Below, piece by piece: positions 26,305 to 34,918 of a DNA stretch of 64,000 nt (position 1 is its first letter; every line of letters begins with the position of its first letter). This stretch comes from Blastopirellula marina. Its GTDB lineage: Bacteria > Planctomycetota > Planctomycetia > Pirellulales > Pirellulaceae. The stretch covers positions 496,001-560,000 of the forward strand of contig NZ_PUHY01000015.1 in NCBI RefSeq assembly GCF_002967765.1, written 5' to 3'. The notes under the pieces were generated by a model that was not told the DNA's origin, did no database searches, and was given only the letters and a program-made list of their open reading frames with translations. Position numbers and translations under genes: made by a program.

Positions 26305-27399
26305 ATGCGTCAGGTACGACTCGCGGTTATCGGGACGGGCCATCTGGGTAAGATTCATGCCCGCCTGGCTAAAGGGATTTCGGCCTTCAAGGTTGTCGGG
26401 GTCGTCGATCCCGCGAAGCAGGCCCGAGATGCGTTCTGCAAAGAATACAAGCTCAAGGGTTATGATGACGTCAGCGAGATCTCTTCCAAGATCGACGCAG
26501 CCGTAATCGCCACACCGACGCTCTATCACAAAGAGGTTGCGGCGCCTCTGTTGGAGCAAGGCAAGCACGTCCTCATTGAAAAGCCGATTACGCTGACAAC
26601 CGAGGAAGCGGACGAGCTAATTGATCTAGCCGAACATCATCGCAGTGTCTTGCAGGTCGGCCATGTCGAACGATTTAATCCGGCGTTTCGCGAAGCGACT
26701 AAGAAAATTGTGTCGCCTCGATTCATTCAAGCGGCCCGCACCAGTGGTTACTCGTTCCGTTCGATCGATGTCGGAGTTACGCTGGATCTGATGATTCACG
26801 ATATCGACCTGGTACTTAGCTTGGTTCGAAGCCCGGTCGTTGATGTGAAGGCAACCGGTCTCACGGTCTTTGGTCCGCACGAAGATATTGTCGAGACACG
26901 GCTCACGTTCGCAAACGGTTGTGTCGCGAATCTGACTGCTTCCCGCGCTAGCTTTAATCCTTCACGCCATATGGAAGTCTTCAGCGATGCCGGTTTTGTC
27001 GGCGTGGACTTCACAAGTCGCATGGTCAAATCGATCGTGGCGGATGATATCGTGAAGTCAGGCGTTTCCGAAGTGCACGAGCTTTCGGCAGAAGGCAAGA
27101 CGCACGTCCGCGATCACTTGTTCTCCACCGTTCTTCCTTGCCAGGAAACGGAAGTTGCCGCCAGCAACGCGATCGAAGCCGAGTTGCTCGAGTTCGCTGA
27201 TTGTATTCAACGCGGCTTGACCCCCACGGTGACCGGCAAAGCGGCGCGCGAAGCGTTGTCCGTGGCTCTTCAGGTCAGTGAAGCCGTTCAAAGGCATCGC
27301 TGGGACGGCGGCAAGTTCGACTTGGTGGGGCCAACCATGCGGTCGGAAATTAAGAAGCCAGAAACCAAGCGTGCTACCAAGCCAAAGAAGGCTGCATAG
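26305..27399 (+). CDS. Gfo/Idh/MocA family NAD(P)-dependent oxidoreductase
   Basis: The 364-residue protein has an N-terminal Rossmann domain (VIGTGHLGKIHAR), the EKP motif (VLIEKPITLT) that holds the nicotinamide and catalytic Lys, and the C-terminal alpha/beta domain with LDLMIHDIDLVLSL carrying the usual catalytic-type His and Asp. The last ~15 residues are Lys-rich. It follows lpxC by 56 bases, with GAGGAAG before its ATG, so co-transcription is likely. In some Gram-negatives a Gfo/Idh enzyme called GnnA oxidises UDP-GlcNAc at C3 to make a diamino lipid A precursor, and is found near lpx genes. That is a fair hypothesis here, but the aminotransferase partner GnnB is not in the window. Other sugar dehydrogenase roles remain possible. 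Confidence 0.88.
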   Translation: MRQVRLAVIGTGHLGKIHARLAKGISAFKVVGVVDPAKQARDAFCKEYKLKGYDDVSEISSKIDAAVIATPTLYHKEVAAPLLEQGKHVLIEKPITLTTEEADELIDLAEHHRSVLQVGHVERFNPAFREATKKIVSPRFIQAARTSGYSFRSIDVGVTLDLMIHDIDLVLSLVRSPVVDVKATGLTVFGPHEDIVETRLTFANGCVANLTASRASFNPSRHMEVFSDAGFVGVDFTSRMVKSIVADDIVKSGVSEVHELSAEGKTHVRDHLFSTVLPCQETEVAASNAIEAELLEFADCIQRGLTPTVTGKAAREALSVALQVSEAVQRHRWDGGKFDLVGPTMRSEIKKPETKRATKPKKAA

Positions 27400-27456
27400 T
27401 TGCCTGGGGTGTACGTATTCGAATGCCCGCCTGGGCATGACTGCCTAATAGAAACG

Positions 27457-27490
27457 AAAAAAGGCTACTACGAAATTGGTAGCCTTTTTT
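27457..27490. terminator. Strong bidirectional terminator
   Basis: A 12-base-pair perfect stem including A and T tracts (27457-27468 with 27479-27490) closes the lpxC/Gfo unit and the converging ABC permease gene. Confidence 0.92.
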
Positions 27491-27524
27491 TATTGATCGG
27501 TTGAATGAATGTTCGGCCAGACGA

Positions 27525-29093
27525 TTAAGTCAGGTCGCGATCCTCGAACAGGATCAGGGCGAGGAACATGGTCAACGCACCGTAGAGTACGGTGTAGAGT
27601 GCCGTACCTGCCAAGTAGGCCAAAGGTATCTCGCGTCCGGCCGAGATCGCCCCGTAAATTTCGAAGTTCTTAAGCACCGGTAAGATGGTCGCCACGAAAC
27701 TGGCCACGAACTGCACCGGTTCAAATCCCTCGACCGAGGCCTGCATAATCGAGGGCGTTAAGTGCCCTAAGGCCCAGATTCCGAAGGTCAGCATGAAGTT
27801 AGCCACCATTGGCAAGCGAGTCGAAATCGCGACCGAAACGCCCGCGAGAACCAGGGTTTCCATGTAAACCAAAAGCAGGCCAGGGGCCACGCTCATCGCC
27901 TCGTGGTGCAGCACCTGCCAGGTGATACCCTTTTCACCTTCGTATTCGATGACCGTACCTTCGCGTTTGTCGAAGATGGGCTTCTGAGCCACCGAAACGA
28001 CGAATACCGAGCTGATGATCACGAAGAGCACGCTCACCAGCCAGGCAATACCGGCGAACTTGCCGAGGACGAATTGACGGCGGCTGACTGGCTTGGAGAG
28101 TAAGGTCAGGGCGGTGCGTCCTTCAATTTCTTCGGCGATACTTCGCGAAGCGGCCCAGATTGCGACCACGATTCCCAGCACCATCATGGCCTGGAGGCAG
28201 GTGTGCTTCAGGACCTTGATGTCTTCGCCAAATGTTTGGTAGGGAATGTAGATCGAAGCGACCATGAACAAACAGCCGATGACCGCACAGAGCAGGAATA
28301 AGATCTGATACAGTTCGCTGCGGACGGTTGCTTCGGCAATGGCCGACATCTTAGGCAGGACGCACGCCATGATGAAATAAGTGACGTAAAGGCCGATGAC
28401 CAATGCGGCAACAAAGAAGATCGATTCTGCTTCGATATGCTCTGGTTCGGTCGTGAGGGTTACGTCGACCTGAATATCGGAGTTCGTAATGTTGCGAGCG
28501 AGAAATTCCACGGTTTCGCCGGTCGGAATTTTTCGTAATAGCGTTCCGCGATCGCCCCGTCGCCATTCAAACGTTTCACCACCAGCGACGTCAAAGCTGA
28601 CAACGTCTTCGTCGGTTCCTTGAATACGGGCTACCAGGTCAATTTTACCGGTGCTTTCGACGACCATCGTTCGCATTTGGTCGGTTGGTACGACGATCTC
28701 GAGTGGATACGCGGGAACTTGGCCCCTTTGATCGACTTCACCACTGGCGACCGGCACCACTAATTCATAGGTGCTGGTACCGGTGGTGGGAATTTGCTTA
28801 AGAGATTGGAGAATCTGCATCGAATCGGGGACCATAGGCCATAGGGCAAATGCCAACAGCGTCCAAATACCCAGGACAATCGAGATTGGCATCAGCACGG
28901 GACCTTGAAGCGCTGCGGTGCAGCGTCCGCCAAACTTGCGGGACATCAAGGTGAGTGCCCAGATGAGGCCAACTACCATCAAGCCAAGAACCACCCCCAC
29001 GGCAAACAGCCAGACGGCTGTGGCCAAGTGTTGGCGGTTGATTTCGTCGATGTAGAAAAAGAAGCCGAGAAGGGAGGAGGTGTTCGGGATCAT
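27525..29093 (-). CDS. ABC-2 type transporter permease
   Basis: The 522-residue protein has an N-terminal membrane segment (about 22-48), a second one (about 70-90), a ~150-residue extracytoplasmic beta-rich loop (about 95-245), and five to six further segments. Just after the loop's end and one membrane pair comes the cytoplasmic signature RSIAEEIEGRTALTLLSKPVSRRQFVLGKF, which is the coupling region of ABC-2 permeases (E-x-E-x-x-T-x-x-x-L-L-S-x-P-V-S-R). These proteins pair with a separate ATPase to export or translocate lipids, polysaccharides or peptides. The ATPase gene is not next to it. The upstream gene, 64 bases away on the same strand, is acylphosphatase. Confidence 0.88.
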   Translation of the reverse strand: MIPNTSSLLGFFFYIDEINRQHLATAVWLFAVGVVLGLMVVGLIWALTLMSRKFGGRCTAALQGPVLMPISIVLGIWTLLAFALWPMVPDSMQILQSLKQIPTTGTSTYELVVPVASGEVDQRGQVPAYPLEIVVPTDQMRTMVVESTGKIDLVARIQGTDEDVVSFDVAGGETFEWRRGDRGTLLRKIPTGETVEFLARNITNSDIQVDVTLTTEPEHIEAESIFFVAALVIGLYVTYFIMACVLPKMSAIAEATVRSELYQILFLLCAVIGCLFMVASIYIPYQTFGEDIKVLKHTCLQAMMVLGIVVAIWAASRSIAEEIEGRTALTLLSKPVSRRQFVLGKFAGIAWLVSVLFVIISSVFVVSVAQKPIFDKREGTVIEYEGEKGITWQVLHHEAMSVAPGLLLVYMETLVLAGVSVAISTRLPMVANFMLTFGIWALGHLTPSIMQASVEGFEPVQFVASFVATILPVLKNFEIYGAISAGREIPLAYLAGTALYTVLYGALTMFLALILFEDRDLT

Positions 29094-29157
29094 AAATCAG
29101 TAAAAAGATTTGCCGGTAACGGAGGACGACCGCAGTCGTCTTTCGTTTGGAGGAAGA

Positions 29158-29439
29158 TTAGTAATGGATCTCGAAATGCTCGAACTCATCCGACGCGTTC
29201 TGCCACTGACAATCGATATCGTTGATGTACTCAAACATTCGATCGCGGATTGCGGCCAGGAATTCGCTGCACGCCGTCTTCGTTCCTTCAGCTACTAGCT
29301 CGACATTGCCGCTGGGTAAGTTTTTGACCCACCCGGTGATGGGGTGAGATCGGGCAATCTGGACGGTGGTTTGACGAAATCCGACACCTTGCACTTGGCC
29401 GCTGAATACGACGTGCAATTGGGTAGACTCATCCGTCAT
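29158..29439 (-). CDS. acyP: Acylphosphatase
   Basis: This 93-residue enzyme hydrolyses acyl phosphates such as acetyl phosphate or carbamoyl phosphate. The substrate-binding loop FSGQVQGVGFRQTT contains the catalytic Arg, and GWVKNLPSGNVELVAEG holds the catalytic Asn. The length matches the family (about 90) when started at the ATG at 29439. An in-frame ATG 42 bases earlier would add a hydrophobic stretch that the family lacks. It lies upstream of the ABC-2 permease on the same strand. Confidence 0.93.
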   Translation of the reverse strand: MTDESTQLHVVFSGQVQGVGFRQTTVQIARSHPITGWVKNLPSGNVELVAEGTKTACSEFLAAIRDRMFEYINDIDCQWQNASDEFEHFEIHY

Positions 29440-29670
29440 GTCACCATCCCAGGGAAGCAATGCGAGGGCAAAAGCAAGCACTCATCATAGTTCACCAGCC
29501 ACAGGTCAGCTAGATGCTGAAACTCTATACGTGGCAAGATGTTGGATGGATCGGAAGATGAAGCTTTCTTTATGCGAGTTGTGCTAAATCTGTCGACTGA
29601 TAGCACTTCCGGCGACAAAAACTTTCTGAGATTGACGCCGAACATGCCACCTTGGTAGCGTTCGCTCACT

Positions 29671-30852
29671 ATGAAATGCTCAACTCCGCACCATTTTGTC
29701 GTCTCCATCTTCTTCCTCTTAGTTGCCGTAGCCACCGGGCAAACCCCGTTGGCGGCACCGTACGAGGGGGTTCTCGTTTTGACAAATGGGAACGCGATGA
29801 AGGGCAAGATCACCCGCGAGGGGGAATTCTACGTCCTGGCGATCAACGATAACTCAGTCGTCCGGATGCCGGCTGAACGCGTTTCTTTCGCTTGCAAGAC
29901 GATGGAAGAAGCTTATTTGAGGCAAAAAGCGAGCGTCGGAACAACCACGCTGCGCGACCATGTGGAACTGGCGAATTGGTGCTTGAGCCTCGATATGTGG
30001 GACGAAGCCACGTATCACCACGAGATTGCGATGCGATCAGGGCCCAGCGACCCTGACGTGATCCGACTTGATCGGCGATACCAGGTGAAGCTTGAAGAGC
30101 GGAACAATCCCCACGGAGTCAAACCAGTCCAGTACACGCAGCCAATTCCCAGGCCCGTCTTAAGGGAAGCGGAGGTGACTTCTCCAGCGGACGACCAGAA
30201 CGAGCCAGCCCTTTCGCCAAAAGTTGTCCAGTATTATGCCAGTACCGTACAACCGATCATGCTCAATAGCTGCACGGTTCACGGGTGTCATAGCGTGAAC
30301 TCCGAGAATGGGTTCAAGATCGTACAGTTCGAGAATGTCCGCCTGATGCCGCGCCGATTGACGATCCGAAACATGAATTCGGCAGTCGATTACGTCGATT
30401 TCGCGGATGCTGCAAAGAGCAAGCTCCTTACCAAGAGTGCGGAACGCCATGGTGAGGGTGGCTTACCGAATCTATCCCCAGAGCAGATTTCTGCGATTCG
30501 AGCTTGGGTATTTGGCGTTGCGCGAAGCGGCAAGCCGAATCGACGTCCTGCCGACTCCGGCGTAATGCCAGTTTCGTTCAACGCTCCTAGTGAGGGACAA
30601 TCGCACGACGGTGGCAGTATTGATATGCCAGTTGCATTTCAAGGAATGGAGACATCGACTCCGCAGGCTGTGAATCCTCTTTTTCAAGCGAATGCTAATG
30701 CAGACCACACAGGCGTTCCGCGTCCATTCCGGTCGATGCCGCAAAGGGGACTGGATGTACCGGAAATGCCGAAAGTGCGGGATGAGTTCGATCCGGAGCT
30801 GTTTAATCGTCAATATCATCCCAAATATCAGGCACCGCTATTCCCGGAATAG
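29671..30852 (+). CDS. Exported protein with a CX4CH c-type heme-like motif
   Basis: The protein has 393 residues with a signal peptide (to about residue 28). The N-terminal part (about 30-80) reads as a small beta domain (GVLVLTNGNAMKGKITREG, then VVRMPAERVSF). A helical segment follows (about 85-150). The C-terminal part holds LNSCTVHGCHS, a C-x4-C-H pattern instead of CxxCH, followed by ENGFKIVQF and by GLPNLSPEQISAIRAWVFG, which looks like the end of a cytochrome c fold. A Met is present in several places, so the sixth ligand is not obvious. The last ~80 residues are disordered (Pro/Asn/Ser/Gln). The 3' end overlaps the end of the converging NUDIX gene by 50 bases. Function unknown. Confidence 0.8.
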   Translation: MKCSTPHHFVVSIFFLLVAVATGQTPLAAPYEGVLVLTNGNAMKGKITREGEFYVLAINDNSVVRMPAERVSFACKTMEEAYLRQKASVGTTTLRDHVELANWCLSLDMWDEATYHHEIAMRSGPSDPDVIRLDRRYQVKLEERNNPHGVKPVQYTQPIPRPVLREAEVTSPADDQNEPALSPKVVQYYASTVQPIMLNSCTVHGCHSVNSENGFKIVQFENVRLMPRRLTIRNMNSAVDYVDFADAAKSKLLTKSAERHGEGGLPNLSPEQISAIRAWVFGVARSGKPNRRPADSGVMPVSFNAPSEGQSHDGGSIDMPVAFQGMETSTPQAVNPLFQANANADHTGVPRPFRSMPQRGLDVPEMPKVRDEFDPELFNRQYHPKYQAPLFPE

Positions 30853-31267
30853 AGAAGACCGAATTTCTCCAAGACGCCAAGAAGTCTCGATTACTGGAAA
30901 GCAAATCGGGATGCCGCAGCATGGTAGCCGGAGCCATCCAGCACCAATGGGCGACTTCTTTTTCGTTGATTTGCACCTCGGCGTCTTCTGCGATGTGCGT
31001 TAACCACCACGCTACGGATGTTCCCCAGCCAGTTACGTTGGTGTAAAGACGATGGCCAGCAGTCGCTAGAATCCCTAATTCTTCCTGTATTTCCCGGATC
31101 AACGCGTCTTCTTCCGACTCGCCCAACTCGATCTTTCCCCCCGGAAAACAAATTTTGCCCGGGGCGGCAACATGTTCGCTACGACGTATGGTTAAAAACT
31201 GATTTCGCCAAAGAATGACGCCGACGACCGCTCGTTTTCCGTTGCTGGGCTGCGGTGAAGTGGACAT
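30803..31267 (-). CDS. NUDIX hydrolase
   Basis: The protein has 154 residues from the ATG at 31267 (a TTG four codons upstream is less likely). The NUDIX box is complete: GKIELGESEEDALIREIQEELGI, matching G-x5-E-x7-R-E-U-x-E-E-x-G-U. The front half, VVGVILWRNQFLTIRR and PGKICFPGGK, is typical. NUDIX enzymes hydrolyse nucleoside diphosphate derivatives. The residues around WWLTHIAEDAEVQ and EKEVAHWCWM fit MutT-like sanitation enzymes, but the substrate is uncertain. The 3' end overlaps the neighbouring converging gene by 50 bases, so the two transcripts would be antisense there. Confidence 0.9.
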   Translation of the reverse strand: MSTSPQPSNGKRAVVGVILWRNQFLTIRRSEHVAAPGKICFPGGKIELGESEEDALIREIQEELGILATAGHRLYTNVTGWGTSVAWWLTHIAEDAEVQINEKEVAHWCWMAPATMLRHPDLLSSNRDFLASWRNSVFSIPGIAVPDIWDDIDD

Positions 31268-31447
31268 GGTTGGTGGCAACCCTATTTTTCCTTAAGTTGT
31301 TTTCTGGCAATAATTACTGCCGGTATGGTAGGTGAGGAGCGATTATTCGTTCCGCTGACGCCAAGCCACACCCATTAACTGCTACAATGTAGCCGCGTAT
31401 AAATCGTTAAAGAACCGTGAACTTGTCCGACTGCTGAGGATAATTGC

Positions 31448-33511
31448 ATGGCGGAAAATCCGCGTAACGAAGAACAACCCAACGAACGCCCCCCCAACGG
31501 TAGCGGTATGCGATCGAATTTTACCGTTGTCGCCCTCGGTATCTTCGTGGTGGCGGTGTTGTTCATGCTGATATCGACCGCCGATCCTCCGTACACCGAG
31601 CTGAAGACTTCTGAGTTTTACGCCCAGTTGGAAGACGGTAATGTCAAAAAGGTTACCCTCGATGACCGCGAAGCACGCGGCGAGCTCAAAGTCCCTCTGA
31701 ATGTTAAGGAAGAGAAGGATGGCAAGCTCGTTGACAAGCTCGATTCTGAAGGCGATCCGATCAAGCGTCCGACAGCGTTTCGAACGCGAATCGCTTCGCA
31801 GGATTCGCCGGAATTCGCACAGCTGACCGAGATGCTCCAAAAGCAAAAGCAGAAGCAGCCTGGCTTGGAATGGGATATGGATAATACCTCCCAGGCCATG
31901 CAGTCGATCATGTGGATCGTGTTCATGCTGCTACCTCTGGTGATTCTGTTCGTGATCTGGAACAGCGTTCGCCGCAGCCGCGACCAAATTATGGGAGGTG
32001 GTTTCCTCTCTGGTTTCTCGAAGAGCCCGGCCAAACGGTACGAAGCAAGCCGCAAAGCAGTGACATTCAACGACGTCGCTGGCTTGGAAGGTGTTAAGAG
32101 CGATTTGATGGAGATCGTCGATTTCCTACGCACGCCTGAGAAATTTGAGCGACTTGGTGGGACGATTCCGAAAGGGGTGCTGTTGGTTGGCCCTCCTGGT
32201 ACCGGTAAGACGCTGTTGGCCCGAGCGATCGCTGGCGAAGCTGGCGTACCGTTTTATGCCATCAACGGTTCCGAGTTTATCCAGATGTTCGTCGGTGTCG
32301 GTGCCAGCCGTGTCCGCGACCTTTTTAAAACCGCCAAAGATAACAGCCCAGCGATCATATTCATCGATGAAATCGACGCGGTGGGGCGTCAGCGTGGTGC
32401 TGGTTTAGGTGGTGGTCACGACGAACGAGAGCAAACACTCAATCAGATCCTCAGCGAAATGGATGGTTTCGTCCAAGGGGAGACGGTGATCGTCGTCGCC
32501 GCGACCAACCGCCCAGACGTTCTCGACCCAGCGCTTCTAAGACCTGGCCGATTTGATCGTCACATCACGGTCGATCGTCCGACATTTAAGGGGCGTGTCG
32601 AGATCTTCAAGGTTCACGTCCGAGATGTGCCGTTAGCCGACGATGTTGATATCGAACGACTTGCTGCCGGCGCGGTAGGACTGACTGGGGCCGACATTCG
32701 CAACTTGATCAACGAAGCTGCCTTGTGGGCCACGCGACAAGATCGTGACGCAGTCACGATGGAAGATTTTGAATATGCCCGCGACAAGATCTTGATGGGG
32801 GCCCGTCGAGAGGAAGCCCTGGTCGCTCGTGAGAAGGAAAAAACCGCATACCACGAAGCAGGTCACGCGCTCCTTTCGTGGCTATTGCCCGGCGTCGATC
32901 GCCTGCACAAGGTAACGGTTATTCCTCGCGGACGTGCCCTTGGTGTGACGCAAACGCTGCCGGAGGAAGACCGGATGAATATCAGCGAAAGTGAACTATA
33001 CGATCAACTCGCGTTCATTTTAGGTGGTCGAGCAGCGGAGCGTATTGCCTACAACGAACTAAGTGCCGGGGCAGAGAATGACCTGGAACGAGCCACCAAA
33101 ATGGCCCGGCGTATGGTCACGCAGTGGGGCATGAGCGAACGTTTGGGGCCGGTGAACTACAAGATTACCGACGAAGACCCATTCCTCGGTCGCGAAATCC
33201 ACGAAAACCGCCACTTCAGCGAGCACACCATGCAGATCATCGACGACGAAGTCGCTCGTATTCTGCATGAAGCTCACGACAAGGCGATCGACGTGCTGAC
33301 CACGAATCGTGAAAAGCTGGTCAAGCTGACCAATGCTCTCTGCGAACACGAAGAGCTTTCCGATCAAGAAGTGGAGCAATTGATCGGTCCTTCAGTGCAC
33401 CGCTCGAAAGCGAGCAAATTGAATTCTGAAATGGAGATTGCCTCCAACGGTTTCGTCGCCCCGTCGGCAGACCTAAAGACCGAAGAGGCAAACCAGTCAC
33501 CAATCGAGTGA
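31448..33511 (+). CDS. ftsH: ATP-dependent zinc metalloprotease FtsH
   Basis: FtsH degrades membrane and short-lived cytosolic proteins. The 687-residue protein has a hydrophilic Pro/Asn/Glu-rich N-terminus (20 residues), a first membrane segment (about 25-43), a ~105-residue periplasmic domain, and a second membrane segment (about 153-172). The AAA domain has Walker A GPPGTGKT at 248-255 and Walker [12 protein letters not shown], with SRH residues in [22 protein letters not shown]. The protease domain has HEAGH at 469-473 and the third zinc ligand in the [15 protein letters not shown] region. All motifs are intact. It is followed 12 bases later by rsgA on the same strand. Confidence 0.97.
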   Translation: MAENPRNEEQPNERPPNGSGMRSNFTVVALGIFVVAVLFMLISTADPPYTELKTSEFYAQLEDGNVKKVTLDDREARGELKVPLNVKEEKDGKLVDKLDSEGDPIKRPTAFRTRIASQDSPEFAQLTEMLQKQKQKQPGLEWDMDNTSQAMQSIMWIVFMLLPLVILFVIWNSVRRSRDQIMGGGFLSGFSKSPAKRYEASRKAVTFNDVAGLEGVKSDLMEIVDFLRTPEKFERLGGTIPKGVLLVGPPGTGKTLLARAIAGEAGVPFYAINGSEFIQMFVGVGASRVRDLFKTAKDNSPAIIFIDEIDAVGRQRGAGLGGGHDEREQTLNQILSEMDGFVQGETVIVVAATNRPDVLDPALLRPGRFDRHITVDRPTFKGRVEIFKVHVRDVPLADDVDIERLAAGAVGLTGADIRNLINEAALWATRQDRDAVTMEDFEYARDKILMGARREEALVAREKEKTAYHEAGHALLSWLLPGVDRLHKVTVIPRGRALGVTQTLPEEDRMNISESELYDQLAFILGGRAAERIAYNELSAGAENDLERATKMARRMVTQWGMSERLGPVNYKITDEDPFLGREIHENRHFSEHTMQIIDDEVARILHEAHDKAIDVLTTNREKLVKLTNALCEHEELSDQEVEQLIGPSVHRSKASKLNSEMEIASNGFVAPSADLKTEEANQSPIE

Positions 33512-33523
33512 CGAAACGATCGC

Positions 33524-34666
33524 ATGGCGAAAAAAGGTAAGGGACAACAAAAACGCCGAGTCGAGTTCAGGAAGAACCGCACGCAAAAAGTGCGGCAAGG
33601 TGATATCACCAAGCGGTTCAACCGTGACGAATTCGATGCGGATAAATCAGTCACACGGGAACGGATTTCCGGCAAAGGTGAACTGACTCGGAAGCGGACC
33701 ATCATTAGCAGTGAAGATGCTAACGCGGACGATTCGGATAACCATGCGATCCATATCGACAAAGAAACTTGTCTTCCCGGGCGTGTGCTGCGTGTCCAAG
33801 GGTTGGTAAGTGAAGTCGAAGCCCGTGATAAGTCGGTTTATCAGTGCGCCACGCGCCGTCTGCTGAAGACCATGTCGACCGACGTTCGCCATGTGGTCGC
33901 AGCGGGTGATCACGTTTGGTTTCGTCCCAGTGGTGAGAGCGAAGGAATCATCGAAAGCGTTGATCCTCGCTACGGCGTGCTCAGCCGAACGAGCAAAGGG
34001 CGGCAGCATATAATCGTCGCTAATGTCGACCAGCTAATTATCGTCAGCAGCGCTGGAGAACCTGGTTTAAAGCCGAACCTGATCGATCGCTATCTGGTCA
34101 CCGCCGAGAATGCCGGTATCCGACCACTTCTTTGCATCAACAAGATCGACCTGATCGATCCGGCTGAACTACAGACGATCGTCGGAGTTTACGGCAGCTT
34201 GGGATACGAGGTCCACTTGGTGTCAGCAAAGGATGGTATTGGGATCGATCGTCTACGTCGAGCATTGCACGGGAAAGATACCGTGCTATCCGGCCAAAGT
34301 GGTGTCGGCAAGTCTTCTCTGTTAAATGCAATCGAGCCTGGACTTAATCTACGTGTCAGCGCCGTCAGTCGTGAAAACGACAAGGGAAAACACACGACGA
34401 CGACGGCTTCCCTGATCCCTCTCGCGACGGAAGGGCATGTGATCGATACACCTGGGATTCGCCAGTTTCAGCTGTGGGACATTATCCCGGAGGAAGTTGC
34501 TGGTCTGTTCCGTGATATCCGTCCCTTCGGTAATCTGTGTCGCTTCCCGAACTGTACGCATACCCACGAGACAGATTGTGCCGTCAAAAATGCAGTTGCG
34601 GACGGAATTCTAGACACCCGTCGTTACGAGAGTTATTGCCAAATTCATGCAGGCGATGCTGCGTAG
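33524..34666 (+). CDS. rsgA: Ribosome small subunit-dependent GTPase A
   Basis: RsgA is a circularly permuted GTPase that tests the maturing 30S decoding centre. The 380-residue protein has a Lys/Arg-rich N-terminal tail of about 70 residues, longer than in E. coli, then an OB-fold (about 80-145). The GTPase has its motifs in permuted order: NKIDL (G4) before GQSGVGKSS (G1, starting at 257), then the DTPG (G3). The C-terminal zinc finger has CRFPNCTHTHETDC starting at 339. It lies 12 bases after ftsH, suggesting a single transcript. The basic tail may help RNA binding. Confidence 0.95.
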   Translation: MAKKGKGQQKRRVEFRKNRTQKVRQGDITKRFNRDEFDADKSVTRERISGKGELTRKRTIISSEDANADDSDNHAIHIDKETCLPGRVLRVQGLVSEVEARDKSVYQCATRRLLKTMSTDVRHVVAAGDHVWFRPSGESEGIIESVDPRYGVLSRTSKGRQHIIVANVDQLIIVSSAGEPGLKPNLIDRYLVTAENAGIRPLLCINKIDLIDPAELQTIVGVYGSLGYEVHLVSAKDGIGIDRLRRALHGKDTVLSGQSGVGKSSLLNAIEPGLNLRVSAVSRENDKGKHTTTTASLIPLATEGHVIDTPGIRQFQLWDIIPEEVAGLFRDIRPFGNLCRFPNCTHTHETDCAVKNAVADGILDTRRYESYCQIHAGDAA

Positions 34667-34918
34667 TTACCTAAGTGACCGATTGTGCGGTTGAATCTTC
34701 CGTAAGGGGCGTCTAGCACGATTGGTCCGATAATGCGGCCCAAACCAATCTCGGCCGACCTTGACGATCGAGCGTTCTAGCAAACTTGTGCTGCTGTTTG
34801 ACGGCTGGTCGGTTACAATGAAACATGGATTATTCGCGGTTTCTCATCACCCTAGCCGCCCACGTCGAAGACGTTTGTCCCAAGACGTGGCGACAAATCC
34901 TTCTCGTACAACGAATTG

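Noticed and set aside
34720-34750. Seven-base inverted repeat GATTGGT/ACCAATC after rsgA
   Set aside because: The stem is short, the 17-base loop is large and there is no T-run; too weak to call a terminator.
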